DNA of 37,088 bases, taken from positions 1 to 37,088 of the forward strand of contig JAUIIK010000042.1 in NCBI GenBank assembly GCA_030431755.1, in the 5' to 3' direction. The position numbers and the translations under genes were made by a program. Each line of letters opens with the position of its first letter. Within the stretch, counting starts at the first letter, position 1. This document shows, piece after piece, positions 1-7,518 of the stretch. The DNA is from Chloroflexia bacterium. Its GTDB lineage: Bacteria > Chloroflexota > Chloroflexia > Thermomicrobiales > CFX8. The notes below the pieces were generated by a model. It saw only the letters and a list, made by a program, of their open reading frames with translations, ran no database searches and was not told the DNA's origin.

Positions 1-2
1 AA

Positions 3-542
3 ACCGAGCTTTCCAAGTTTTGGCCCTATGTCTTTGGCGGCGATGTGCCTGCGGCGGAGGCCGGGATTTATTCCGACCTGATGGCCCAGTCGCAGCGGTT
101 GGTGGCCGAAGACACGTTGCGCACGGTGTCGTTGGCGGATGTGTCACATCTTTTGGACATTGGCGGGGGGACTGGGGCGTTCCTTGAGGCGGCGGGGCGC
201 GCTGCGCCCAAGATGCGGATGACGCTGTTTGATCTGCCACCCGTGGTGCCCGATGCCCAGGCGCGGTTTGATGCGGCGGCCATGGCGGATCGGGTGCGTA
301 TTGTGCCGGGGTCCTTTCGGACCGATGCGCTGCCTGGCGGGGTGGATGCCGTGTCGCTGATCCGTGTGCTTTATGACCATTCGGATGATACGGTTCGCGC
401 CCTTTTGGCCAAGGTTAGAGACGCTTTGCCTGCTGGTGGGCGTCTGATCGTGTCCGAGCCGGGACCGTGGGTATGGCGCTCGCCGCTACCGGCGGACGCG
501 TCGCTCAAGGCGGAGGCGGTCAGCTTCGTCAACGGGCGTTAG
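3..542 (+). CDS. CrtF-like carotenoid O-methyltransferase fragment (5' truncated, foreign 3' end)
   Basis: Open from the window edge; the reading frame begins at base 3 with no start codon. It encodes the SAM-binding half of an O-methyltransferase: the glycine-rich motif DIGGGTGAF (about 150-185), the acidic LFDLPPVV segment, and GGRLIVSEP near 430-461. Wording such as KFWPYVFGGD and YSDLMAQSQ matches demethylspheroidene/hydroxyneurosporene O-methyltransferase (CrtF) of purple proteobacteria, a step of spheroidene synthesis. After SEP the family normally continues MSGG and then a tyrosine/phenylalanine-rich segment; here the frame instead runs 26 unrelated residues to a TAG. No other photosynthesis gene is in the window. 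I infer a broken or chimeric gene, with the junction near 461. Family call fairly sure; product not functional as seen. Confidence 0.6.
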   Translation, partial: TELSKFWPYVFGGDVPAAEAGIYSDLMAQSQRLVAEDTLRTVSLADVSHLLDIGGGTGAFLEAAGRAAPKMRMTLFDLPPVVPDAQARFDAAAMADRVRIVPGSFRTDALPGGVDAVSLIRVLYDHSDDTVRALLAKVRDALPAGGRLIVSEPGPWVWRSPLPADASLKAEAVSFVNGR

Positions 543-587
543 TGAAGGGATCGCCTCACTTCGCTGGGCAACTCAACCACAACGACA

Positions 588-672
588 TTGTCATTTCGAC
601 CAGCGGGAGAAATCTCAGTGCAGCGCTTCACTCGTGTTCGACTGAGATTTCTCGCTCCGCTCGAAATGACAA
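588..672. repeat. Imperfect inverted-repeat element in intergenic DNA
   Basis: Two 32-nt arms (588-619 and 641-672) are near-perfect reverse complements around a 21-nt spacer. The left arm begins TTGTCATTTCGACCAGCGGG and ends AGAAATCTCAGT. The transcript would fold into a long hairpin. It looks like a dispersed, non-coding intergenic repeat of the REP/MITE-like kind; I see only one copy in this window. The stretch 543-829 holds no gene. Confidence 0.7.
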
Positions 673-753
673 GCTTGGTGCTTGTTGAGCCACCCGGAGA
701 GCCGCCGATTGTTGATCAAATCATGTGTCACAGACCACTAGGTAAGCCGCAAT

Positions 754-819
754 CTTCGCGCAATAGAAGACACCGGCTCGCGAGCCGGTGTCTCCGTCCT
801 CTGCGCAATATGCGCGAAG
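754..819. terminator. Nested palindrome, probable terminator of the HxlR gene
   Basis: A perfect 26-bp palindrome with 13-nt half-sites AGACACCGGCTCG/CGAGCCGGTGTCT (768-793) sits inside an outer inverted repeat CTTCGCGCA (754-762) and TGCGCGAAG (811-819). It lies 11 nt beyond the stop of the minus-strand HxlR gene. There is no U-tract, so termination is inferred; it may also be a repeat-type element. Confidence 0.5.
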
Positions 820-829
820 GGACTGTGTT

Positions 830-1207
830 CTAGTCGGTGTGGGACGAGCCGTTCGGCACCCAGTTTTCGGCCCAGCTATCGACGGCCTCGACGACCGAAT
901 CGAGCGCTTTGCCTTTCTGCGTGAGCAGGTACTCAATGCGAACTGGCTTATCGGGGATTACTACCCGCTCGACGATGCCTTCAGCCTCGAGTTCCTTGAG
1001 GCGGACCGACACAAGGCGGTCGCTCAATCCAGGAATCGTGTTCGTCAGTTCGCTGAAGTGCTTCGCGCCGTTGAGCATGGCCCGGATGATTGCGCCGGTC
1101 CACCGACGACCGATGAGTTCCACCGCGTGGTGGTACTTATCGTTGAAAACAGTCCTTTCACGTTGCGTCTCGGTATTACCATTCATACCCTGAATATAAG
1201 TCGTCAC
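830..1207 (-). CDS. HxlR-family winged-helix transcriptional regulator
   Basis: 125 residues, the usual size for HxlR/DUF24 proteins. The family core is visible: ELIGRRWTGAIIRAML (about 29-44), HFSELTNTIPGLSDRLVSVRLKELEAEG (recognition helix region), then VERVV...RIEYLLTQKGKAL as the wing. A GTG start at 1207 is chosen because GGGAG lies about 6 nt upstream; the internal ATG at 1186 has no ribosome-binding site. It is divergent from a nitroreductase gene; HxlR proteins (B. subtilis YodB is the known example) often control adjacent oxidoreductase genes, so it probably regulates that neighbour. Unlike YodB it contains no cysteine at all, so a thiol switch of that kind is excluded. Ligand unknown. 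Confidence 0.85.
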   Translation of the reverse strand: MTTYIQGMNGNTETQRERTVFNDKYHHAVELIGRRWTGAIIRAMLNGAKHFSELTNTIPGLSDRLVSVRLKELEAEGIVERVVIPDKPVRIEYLLTQKGKALDSVVEAVDSWAENWVPNGSSHTD

Positions 1208-1438
1208 CCACTCTCCCTACTAGATGATATGGTCCTACGCATCGTCTCCGGCGGTGTAACCCCAGTCCGCCGATGGACTACCCTGCGTTAGACCATCATC
1301 TGCCAATCAGTTAGCCTGACACTAACGGTCACCTCATCAAGAAAACGCATGAGATCGCTCTTGGTTGCGCGGCTCACAGGCTATCCTGTTACTCACCATT
1401 ACTAGTATCTACGGATGAGACGCAAGAAAGGATGGAAA
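1208..1438. promoter_or_regulatory. Divergent control region between HxlR regulator and nitroreductase
   Basis: The 231-nt spacer must hold both promoters. Visible symmetric sites are GTTAG-N7-CTAAC (1310-1326) and TACTAGTA (1400-1407); TACTAG also occurs at 1218-1223 just upstream of the regulator start. Any of these could be operators, but I see no textbook -35/-10 pair. Assignment is inference. Confidence 0.35.
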
Positions 1439-1966
1439 ATGAGCGGAAATTCTTCCATGTCCGCCTACCTCGCCATCGTGTCCAAACGCGAGATTCGGCG
1501 CTATACGGATGAAACTATCCCCGAGGACTGCATCGAACGTATGCTCCAGGCCGGACGCGCGACAGGCAGCGCTCGCAACCGGCAGCCGTGGCGCTTCTAT
1601 GTCGTTCGCAATCGGGAGATGCTCGACCGGCTGGCGGAGACTGTCTCCGCGCCGGACAACATCAAGGGCTGCAACCTTGCCATCGCGATTGTGATGACGC
1701 GCCCGCAGAGCTTTGATGCCGGTCGCGCCGCGCAAAATACCGCCCTGGCAGCCTGGACGGATGGCGTCGGATCGTGCCCGAACACTCCGGTTGATTTGCC
1801 CGCTGTGCGGCAGCTGCTTGACCTGGAGGAGGACTGGAACGTGCCGACGGTGCTGAGCCTGGGCTATCCGGACGAGCCGCTACGGCCGCGCGGAGACGAC
1901 GCTGAAGCGATACTCGAGCGGATTGACCGCAAGCCACTAGGCGAGCTGACACACTGGATCGACTAG
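1439..1966 (+). CDS. Nitroreductase-family FMN oxidoreductase
   Basis: 175 residues. It has the N-terminal nitroreductase signature KREIRRYTDETIPEDCIERMLQAGR (split: KREIRRYT, then the amphipathic helix) and SARNRQPWRFYVV, where the Arg/Ser/Asn residues of the family contact FMN phosphate and ring. The C-terminal VLSLGYPDEPLRPR is also typical (LGYPxE-x-P-RxR). Such enzymes are cytosolic homodimers that reduce nitro groups, quinones or flavins with NAD(P)H. The ATG at 1439 is preferred over 1415 because AAAGGA lies 7 nt before it. The divergent HxlR regulator is the likely controller. purD follows after 26 nt, so co-transcription is possible although functionally unrelated. Substrate cannot be told. 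Confidence 0.85.
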   Translation: MSGNSSMSAYLAIVSKREIRRYTDETIPEDCIERMLQAGRATGSARNRQPWRFYVVRNREMLDRLAETVSAPDNIKGCNLAIAIVMTRPQSFDAGRAAQNTALAAWTDGVGSCPNTPVDLPAVRQLLDLEEDWNVPTVLSLGYPDEPLRPRGDDAEAILERIDRKPLGELTHWID

Positions 1967-1992
1967 CCGGGTTGCCGGCGGGGAGGGGAAAC

Positions 1993-3261
1993 ATGACGAA
2001 GGTGCTTGTCGTCGGGTCCGGCGGCCGGGAGCACACGCTGGCCTGGAAGCTAGGCCAGAGCGCGGACCTGGAGGCGTTGTACTGCGCTCCCGGAAACGCC
2101 GGAATGGCTGCTGTAGCGACGAATCTTGACATCGCGGACAGCGATATCGACGGCCTCGTTGCGGCGGCGTGGGAGCATGCCATCGACCTCGTTGTCGTCG
2201 GTCCGGAAGCGCCGCTTGCCGCGGGACTGGCCGACAGCCTGCGCGCGGCCGGATTTCTCGTCTTCGGCCCCAACCAGGCAGCCGCGCAGATCGAGAGTAG
2301 CAAGTCCTGGGCCAAGGAGATCATGGAGGAATGGGGTATCCCGACCGGCCAGGCTCAAGTCGTCACCTCACTTGAGGGCGCGCGGGTGGCGCTCGACCAG
2401 GCCGGGCTGCCGGTTGTCGTCAAGGCCGACGGGCTGACGACCGGCAAAGGCGTCTACGTCTGCGCCACCCGCGACGAGGCCGATGACGCCGTTGCGCGGC
2501 TCATGCAGGAGGGCATCTTTGGCGACGCCGGGGCGACCGTCTTGATCGAAGAGTTCTTGGAGGGGCTCGAGGTCTCGGTCCTCGCGCTCACCGACGGCGA
2601 AACGATCCTGCCGCTGCTGCCGGCCTGCGATTACAAGCGTATCGGGGAAGGCGACACCGGCCCGAACACCGGCGGCATGGGCGCCTATTGTCCCCCGGCG
2701 GCGATCTCCGCGGCCGATATGGAGCAGGTTGTCCGCGAGATCATCGCGCCGACGCTGTCCGGCATCCGGGCGCGGGCTGGAGAGTATCGCGGGGTGCTCT
2801 ACGCTGGTCTGATCATGACTGCATCAGGACCGAAAGTGTTGGAGTTCAACTGCCGCTTTGGGGATCCGGAGACGCAGGTCGTCCTGCCGATGCTGGCGTC
2901 CGACCTGCTCGAACTCTGCCTGGCGACGGCGCGGGCCGAGCTCGCGAGTGCGCCTGCATTGGAGTGGCATGACGGGGGCTGCGTCGCCGTCGTGCTGGCT
3001 TCTGGAGGATATCCGGGTAGCTACGACACTGGCTTGCCGATCTCCGGGCTGGATGCGCTGCCGGACGGTGGGTTGGCGATTCATGCCGGGACCGCTGTCG
3101 CCGATGGCGAGCTCGTGACCGCCGGTGGCCGGGTGCTGGCTGCCGTTGGCCGGGGCGGGACGCTGGCCGACGCGCGCCGGCTGGCCTACGAGACAGCGGA
3201 CGCGATCAGCTTCGAGGGCGCATACCGGCGCGAAGATATCGCGAGCCGCGAACTCCCTTAA
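1993..3261 (+). CDS. purD: Phosphoribosylamine--glycine ligase (GAR synthetase)
   Basis: 422 residues, normal for PurD. Catalyses ATP-dependent joining of glycine to 5-phosphoribosylamine, step two of purine synthesis, in the cytosol. Family motifs in order: VVGSGGREHTLAWKL (N domain), GPEAPLAAGLAD, an ATP-grasp domain with VVKADGLTTGKGV, GPNTGGMGAYCP, and the metal-binding EFNCRFGDPETQ, then the C domain. Start ATG 1993 has GGGAGGGG 4-5 nt upstream; an in-frame codon at 1972 lacks such a site. No other pur gene is nearby, so purD stands alone here behind the nitroreductase. Confidence 0.97.
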   Translation: MTKVLVVGSGGREHTLAWKLGQSADLEALYCAPGNAGMAAVATNLDIADSDIDGLVAAAWEHAIDLVVVGPEAPLAAGLADSLRAAGFLVFGPNQAAAQIESSKSWAKEIMEEWGIPTGQAQVVTSLEGARVALDQAGLPVVVKADGLTTGKGVYVCATRDEADDAVARLMQEGIFGDAGATVLIEEFLEGLEVSVLALTDGETILPLLPACDYKRIGEGDTGPNTGGMGAYCPPAAISAADMEQVVREIIAPTLSGIRARAGEYRGVLYAGLIMTASGPKVLEFNCRFGDPETQVVLPMLASDLLELCLATARAELASAPALEWHDGGCVAVVLASGGYPGSYDTGLPISGLDALPDGGLAIHAGTAVADGELVTAGGRVLAAVGRGGTLADARRLAYETADAISFEGAYRREDIASRELP

Positions 3262-3266
3262 AACCA

Positions 3267-3296
3267 CACACCGACCGGTGCAATCCAGTCGGTGTG
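3267..3296 (+). terminator. Hairpin after purD
   Basis: CACACCGAC (3267-3275) pairs perfectly with GTCGGTGTG (3288-3296), 12-nt loop, 6 nt beyond the purD stop. No U-run follows, so it may be a weak or Rho-assisted terminator. Confidence 0.55.
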
Positions 3297-3318
3297 CAGC
3301 AGGAGGGAGGGAGATGTG

Positions 3319-3352
3319 CTGACGCGGGGCTGGGAGGGGATCCCCGCATCAG
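3319..3352 (-). terminator. Hairpin after the response regulator
   Basis: CTGACGCGGGG (3319-3329) and CCCCGCATCAG (3342-3352) pair with one mismatch around a 12-nt loop. It lies 21 nt past the stop of the minus-strand regulator gene in the convergent gap. Termination is inferred from position. Confidence 0.45.
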
Positions 3353-3373
3353 TGTGTTGGCGCGTGTGCGCGG

Positions 3374-4090
3374 CTAGGCAACGTAGGTGTTGCCGGAGCC
3401 GATCTGGATCCAGCCGTGCTTGACTGCGTAGAGCACAGCCTGGACGCGGTCCGAAACTTCGAGCTTGCGGAGCACGCTGGTCATGTGGTTCTTGACCGTC
3501 TGCTCGGTAATGAAGAGCGCTTCGGCGATCTCCTTGTTCGAGAAGCCCTGGGCGACACAGTCGAGCACTTCGACCTCGCGCACCGAGAGCGGCATCTGGT
3601 TGGTCGTTGGTGGCTCGGCCGGCTTCTTCCGGTCGCCGGAGAGGTTGCGGAACTCGTTGAGCACCTTGCGGGCCAGCTGGGGCCGGCTCAGGACGGTTGC
3701 ATTGATCAGCTGCTCGCCGTTGGAAATGCGGGTGAGCGAGTCGATCAACTCCTGGGCCTCGATGTCCTTCGAGAGGAAGGCCGACGCGCCGACACGCACG
3801 GCGTCGAAGAGGCGCTCGTCATCAATGTGCATCGAGACGATGACGATGTGGGAGGTCGGATGCTGCTTCTTGAGGATGCGGGCGATCTTCAGCCCGGTGA
3901 CGCCCGGCAGCTGAATGTCGGTCAGGATGATGTGCGGCTGGTGGATGTCGGCCAGGCGAATTGCCTCGTAGCCGGTGGTGGCTTCGGCCACGACGTTGAA
4001 CTTGCCGCTCTCCTCGATCAGGCGGCGAATGCCCTGCCTGAACAGCGGGTGGTCATCCACAATCATGATGGAGTTGCGATCGACAGCCAT
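3374..4090 (-). CDS. NarL/FixJ-type response regulator
   Basis: 238 residues. Receiver domain (about 7-125): acidic pocket VDD at 11-13, phospho-acceptor D58 in LTDIQLPG, then IVSMH and the conserved Lys in FLSKD. Output domain: LuxR-type HTH, LSVREVEVLDCVAQGFSNKEIAEALFITEQTVKNH is the classical signature region (positions ~165-200; shown in parts: LSVREVEVL, SNKEIAEAL, TEQTVKNH). Start ATG 4090 has GGGAGAGG 9 nt upstream; a longer frame to 4240 adds 50 residues that do not resemble the family. It is an orphan: no histidine kinase gene is seen in the window. Target genes unknown. A hairpin follows the gene. Confidence 0.92.
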   Translation of the reverse strand: MAVDRNSIMIVDDHPLFRQGIRRLIEESGKFNVVAEATTGYEAIRLADIHQPHIILTDIQLPGVTGLKIARILKKQHPTSHIVIVSMHIDDERLFDAVRVGASAFLSKDIEAQELIDSLTRISNGEQLINATVLSRPQLARKVLNEFRNLSGDRKKPAEPPTTNQMPLSVREVEVLDCVAQGFSNKEIAEALFITEQTVKNHMTSVLRKLEVSDRVQAVLYAVKHGWIQIGSGNTYVA

Positions 4091-4313
4091 GTTTTGGAAC
4101 CTCTCCCAATGTACCCTGGCGACGCTTGCCGGGTTGCTACTCTTCGCCATCCCTGTCTGCGTTCGCGGCTCCTGGGCGTTGCGTGGCTCGTTCCGTAGTA
4201 CTTCGGATTGAGTCGCTAATCCCCCGCGAACTGTTCTCACATGTCTATGAGGATAGGGAAAGGCTACAGGTTGGTCTATGGCGCATTGTGGTTATGGGTT
4301 TCGGTGCTGATTT

Positions 4314-4343
4314 CCTAGTACTTGCAGGTACAGAGGTACTAGG
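4314..4343. promoter_or_regulatory. GTAC-containing inverted repeat in the 4091-4391 gene-free gap
   Basis: CCTAGTAC (4314-4321) and GTACTAGG (4336-4343) are exact inverted repeats; a third GTAC lies between at 4328-4331. AGTACT also occurs near 4197. This 301-nt gap lies upstream of the response-regulator gene and downstream of the NUDIX gene, so the symmetric site could be an operator for the regulator. Nothing else clear is seen in the gap. Confidence 0.35.
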
Positions 4344-4391
4344 ACCTGCGAACGTATGCGGGTCAAGGGCGGCTGATTCGGGCGATGGCTA

Positions 4392-4916
4392 TTATTCAGG
4401 GTTAGCTAGCAGCGTCTGAAGCGCGAGAATCGTTTTGGCGTCGGCTATCATTCCATCCCTCATGAGTACCGGTAGCCGCGCCGGTTCCACCGCGACAACC
4501 GACAGTATCTCGTCATGGTCGATACCATGACCGGTCTGGGACAGGCCCGTTGCCTTGAAGAGCACGACCTCCTCCGTTGACCAGCCCGGGCTGCTGAAGA
4601 AGCGGCATAGCTCCAAGATGTGCGCGGCCCGGTAGCCGGTCTCTTCGGCAAGCTCGCGCCGGGCGGTATCGATCGCTGCTTCGCCGGGTTCACGCGTGCC
4701 GGCCGGTATCTCAAGCAGGGTCCTGCCGACCGGGTAACGAAAGTGCTCGACGAGCAGCGCGCTGCCGGTCGCGGTGACGGCAAGTACGGCTACCGCGCCT
4801 GGATGCTGGACCACCTCGCGGGTCGATTTGCGGCCATCGCGTAGCGCGACCTCGTCCTCGTGGACCGTCACGATGTGGCCAGAGAACCTGGTTGCGGAGC
4901 TGATGCGACGTTCCAC
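4392..4916 (-). CDS. NUDIX hydrolase, ADP-ribose pyrophosphatase type
   Basis: 174 residues. It carries a complete Nudix box: G-x5-E-x7-REUxEExGU read as GTREPGEAAID then TARRELAEETGY (about 90-112). The preceding EHFRYPVGRTLLEIPAG and following FFSSPGWSTEEVVLFKA are typical of the NudF/ADP-ribose pyrophosphatase branch, which hydrolyses ADP-ribose to AMP and ribose 5-phosphate in the cytosol. The GTG at 4916 is chosen since GGAGGAGG lies 5 nt upstream; the frame is open to an ATG at 4955 with no such site. Exact nucleotide substrate not provable from sequence. Confidence 0.88.
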   Translation of the reverse strand: MERRISSATRFSGHIVTVHEDEVALRDGRKSTREVVQHPGAVAVLAVTATGSALLVEHFRYPVGRTLLEIPAGTREPGEAAIDTARRELAEETGYRAAHILELCRFFSSPGWSTEEVVLFKATGLSQTGHGIDHDEILSVVAVEPARLPVLMRDGMIADAKTILALQTLLANPE

Positions 4917-5143
4917 AGTGCCCTCCTCCGGGTGAGCGGCAGAAACCCGGCGCATGTCCGTACCGCTGGGGCGCTCGCTGGATTCTATATGGAAGGGCTA
5001 CTACACTTGCCGGTCGGTCGGTGTGGTTGAATGAGCTTATGGAACGATAGTGCCTGGCGACACTGGCATTCGCATCCATGTCGCCGCATTCGAGCTCAGG
5101 GGATTCTCCGAGAGATAGCAATAGAACCAGTGAGTGGTGGTAG

Positions 5144-7333
5144 ATGAGTACTCTCAATCCAGCGCAGGACGCGCTGAACTGGGGCGCTGACGGCCCGGCG
5201 GCCCGGCCACGACCAAAGCGCGGCTGGACGGTATACCTCGCGCTTGCCGCGATGATCGTCCCGGCGCTTGGCGTGCTTGTGCTGGGGCTGATCGCCGGTC
5301 AAGCGCCGGCAGAGGGCGAAATCGAGAGCGGTGTAAGCGTCGCCTCGATCGACGTCGATGGCCAGAGCTGGAGCGCCGTCAGCAGTGATCTCGAAGTAGC
5401 TTTCGCCGAGTATCTTGACACGCCAATCACGGTGACCGCCGCCAGTGGCTCCGTCGACGTCACGCCCGCTGAGCTTGGCATTTCGTATGACCTCGATGCT
5501 ACCCGTGAGCGCGCTGAGGCAATCGGCCGCGGCGGGCTGGTTTCCGCTGCCGGCGAGCGACTCGTGGCGCACACGCGCGGTTACGAGCTCGATCCTGTTG
5601 TGCGAGTCGACGAGGCGCTCTTCATGAGCGTCATTGCGCCGTTGGCGGCGGATGTTATGGAAGCGCCGACGAACGCAACGTTTGCCGTTGAAGACGGCGC
5701 AATCGTTGTGCGTGAGTCCTCGAACGGCGTCGGGATTGACCCGTCACAGGCATTGCGGGAGTTGCTTGTCGCATCTTCCGCGCTGGACAGCCAGCCACTG
5801 GTGCTCCGCACGACGGTTGTTGAGCCGGATGTGACAACCGCCGAGCTCCAGGCTGTCTTTGAGGACGCGACGATTCTTGCTGATGCGCCGATCCGGATGT
5901 CGGACGGCAGCCAGGCCTGGACTTACGGCCAGACCGATATCGTCAACTTCCTGACCTATGAGGATGGCGCTGTCGCGGTCGATGAGGTGGCGCTCCGATC
6001 CAGCCTGACGGCGCTGGGCGACTCGATGCACCAGCTCGCGCAGAACGCTGATCTGCTCCGCCAGGAAGATGGCTCGTTCACGATCGCCGACGAGACGATC
6101 GAACGCTCACTCGACGTCGACGCCTCCTCCGCAGCCGTGTCCGCCGCGATTCTCAATGGGCAGCAGGAAGTCCCGCTCGTGATCGTTGAGCAGGAGCCAT
6201 TGGTAACAAAGGAGCGGCTACTCCCGCTCTACCGCCGGCTGACCGAGATGGTGACGCGCGGCGTGACCCTGAGCTGGTCCGAGGGCGCGCTTCCAATTGA
6301 CAAACGCGCGTTTTCTGAGTCGATCTTCTGGAATGTGAATACCAGCGATGTCTGGTTCGACCACGAGCGGCTGGCTGAGGCGATCCGTCCGGTAGCCGAG
6401 GTCGCCACGCGCCCGCCAACGAATCTGCGTTGGGTGAATGGCCAGGTCGTCGCGACCGAGAGTTCGTTGCCGGGCTTGCGCGGCGATGCCCACGCCAGTG
6501 TATCGAGCGTGATTGATGCGGCGATGGCCGGCAACGAGTATGCCGAGCTTGCCGTTGTTGAAGATGGCGAGGTCAACGCCGCGGCCGCTGGAATCCAAAT
6601 CAGCCATGTGCTCGGGTCGTCGACGACCTACTATGGCGACTCCAGCGCGAACCGCAAGACGAACATCGAGGTGGCCAGCCGGGCGTTGAATGGCACGTTG
6701 ATTCCGCCGCACAGCACCTTCTCCTTCAACGACGCCATCGGTGGGACGGCTAGTCTAGAAGATGGCTACCAGATGGGCTATGGCATCGTCATCGAAGGCG
6801 GCGAGGTCCTGACGGTCCCGTCGGTCGCCGGTGGGATCTGTCAGGTGGCGACAACGGTCTTCCAGTCGGCCTTCTGGGCCGGCATGCCGATCGAGACGCG
6901 CTCCTGGCATCTCTACTGGATTCCGCGCTACGGCAACGGGTCCGGCGGCCTGACCGGGCTTGACGCTACGGTAGACCCCGAGTTCGGTCTGGACTTCGAG
7001 TTCAACAATCCGACTGACAACTGGCTTGCCATCAGCTCCTGGGCCAATGGCCAGAACCTGACGATCGAAGTCTGGGGCGTACACCAGGGCTGGAATGTCC
7101 AGGTCGATGCCCCGGTTATCACGAACGTCGTAGAAGCGAGCACTGAGACGGTCCGGCGTGCGGACTACTCGCTCAACCCTGGCCAGGAGGTCAAGGTCGA
7201 GTCAGCCCAGGACGGCTTCAGCGCCTCGATTCACCGTGTCGTGACGGATGCGGAAGGCAACGTCCTCTGGGACACGGTGTTCGATAGCTACTACCAGCCG
7301 GCACGAAATCTGGTGCTCTACAACCCGAGCTAA
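5144..7333 (+). CDS. VanW-family surface protein with peptidoglycan-binding repeats
   Basis: 729 residues. A positively charged N terminus (PRPKRGWT) precedes one membrane segment (about 30-52), giving a membrane-anchored exported protein. The middle (about 60-470) resembles two or more tandem PG_binding_4-type modules: repeated patterns such as ITVTAASGSVDVTPAELGI and TFAVEDGAIVVRESSNGVGI. The VanW domain follows (about 485-620): KTNIEVASRALNGTLIPPHSTFSFND and GGICQVATTVFQSAFWAGM are its core. The last ~70 residues (RRADYSLNPGQEVKV..., GFSASIHRVV) look like a G5-type domain. VanW proteins are linked to cell-wall/glycopeptide phenotypes, but a biochemical role is unknown. Stands alone, followed by a hairpin repeat and a strong bidirectional terminator. 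Confidence 0.88.
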   Translation: MSTLNPAQDALNWGADGPAARPRPKRGWTVYLALAAMIVPALGVLVLGLIAGQAPAEGEIESGVSVASIDVDGQSWSAVSSDLEVAFAEYLDTPITVTAASGSVDVTPAELGISYDLDATRERAEAIGRGGLVSAAGERLVAHTRGYELDPVVRVDEALFMSVIAPLAADVMEAPTNATFAVEDGAIVVRESSNGVGIDPSQALRELLVASSALDSQPLVLRTTVVEPDVTTAELQAVFEDATILADAPIRMSDGSQAWTYGQTDIVNFLTYEDGAVAVDEVALRSSLTALGDSMHQLAQNADLLRQEDGSFTIADETIERSLDVDASSAAVSAAILNGQQEVPLVIVEQEPLVTKERLLPLYRRLTEMVTRGVTLSWSEGALPIDKRAFSESIFWNVNTSDVWFDHERLAEAIRPVAEVATRPPTNLRWVNGQVVATESSLPGLRGDAHASVSSVIDAAMAGNEYAELAVVEDGEVNAAAAGIQISHVLGSSTTYYGDSSANRKTNIEVASRALNGTLIPPHSTFSFNDAIGGTASLEDGYQMGYGIVIEGGEVLTVPSVAGGICQVATTVFQSAFWAGMPIETRSWHLYWIPRYGNGSGGLTGLDATVDPEFGLDFEFNNPTDNWLAISSWANGQNLTIEVWGVHQGWNVQVDAPVITNVVEASTETVRRADYSLNPGQEVKVESAQDGFSASIHRVVTDAEGNVLWDTVFDSYYQPARNLVLYNPS

Positions 7334-7357
7334 GGGCGCGATGGCTGCACTCTCGGT

Positions 7358-7429
7358 GTAGGGCCGGGGCTCGTCCCCAGCCGCGCAGGGATTGGGTTTT
7401 GCAGCCCGGCCGGGGACGAGCCCCGGCCC
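7358..7429. repeat. Dispersed GC-rich hairpin repeat, copy 1
   Basis: Left arm 7358-7378 (GTAGGGCCGGGGCTCGTC and three C) and right arm 7412-7429 pair perfectly over 18 bp. The left arm is identical over 21 nt to the reverse complement of 16257-16277 in another intergenic gap, so this is a repeated element, not just a terminator. Confidence 0.75.
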
Positions 7430-7460
7430 GACGATATCCGCCGCAATAAGCATTGAATGT

Positions 7461-7494
7461 CGAACGCCCCCGGAAGCACTTCCGGGGGCGTTCG
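7461..7494. terminator. Bidirectional terminator between VanW gene and citrate synthase
   Basis: A perfect 16-bp stem: CGAACGCCCCCGGAAG (7461-7476) with CTTCCGGGGGCGTTCG (7479-7494). It lies between two convergent genes and could end both transcripts. Few Ts follow on either side. Confidence 0.7.
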
Positions 7495-7518
7495 CTATGC
7501 GGTCAGGTTTGACGGGAG

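Noticed and set aside
588-819. CRISPR or tRNA-like structure in the early intergenic region
   Set aside because: Hairpins are single inverted repeats with no regularly spaced direct repeats, and no cloverleaf can be drawn. I saw no rRNA, tRNA, CRISPR array or transposase anywhere in the window.
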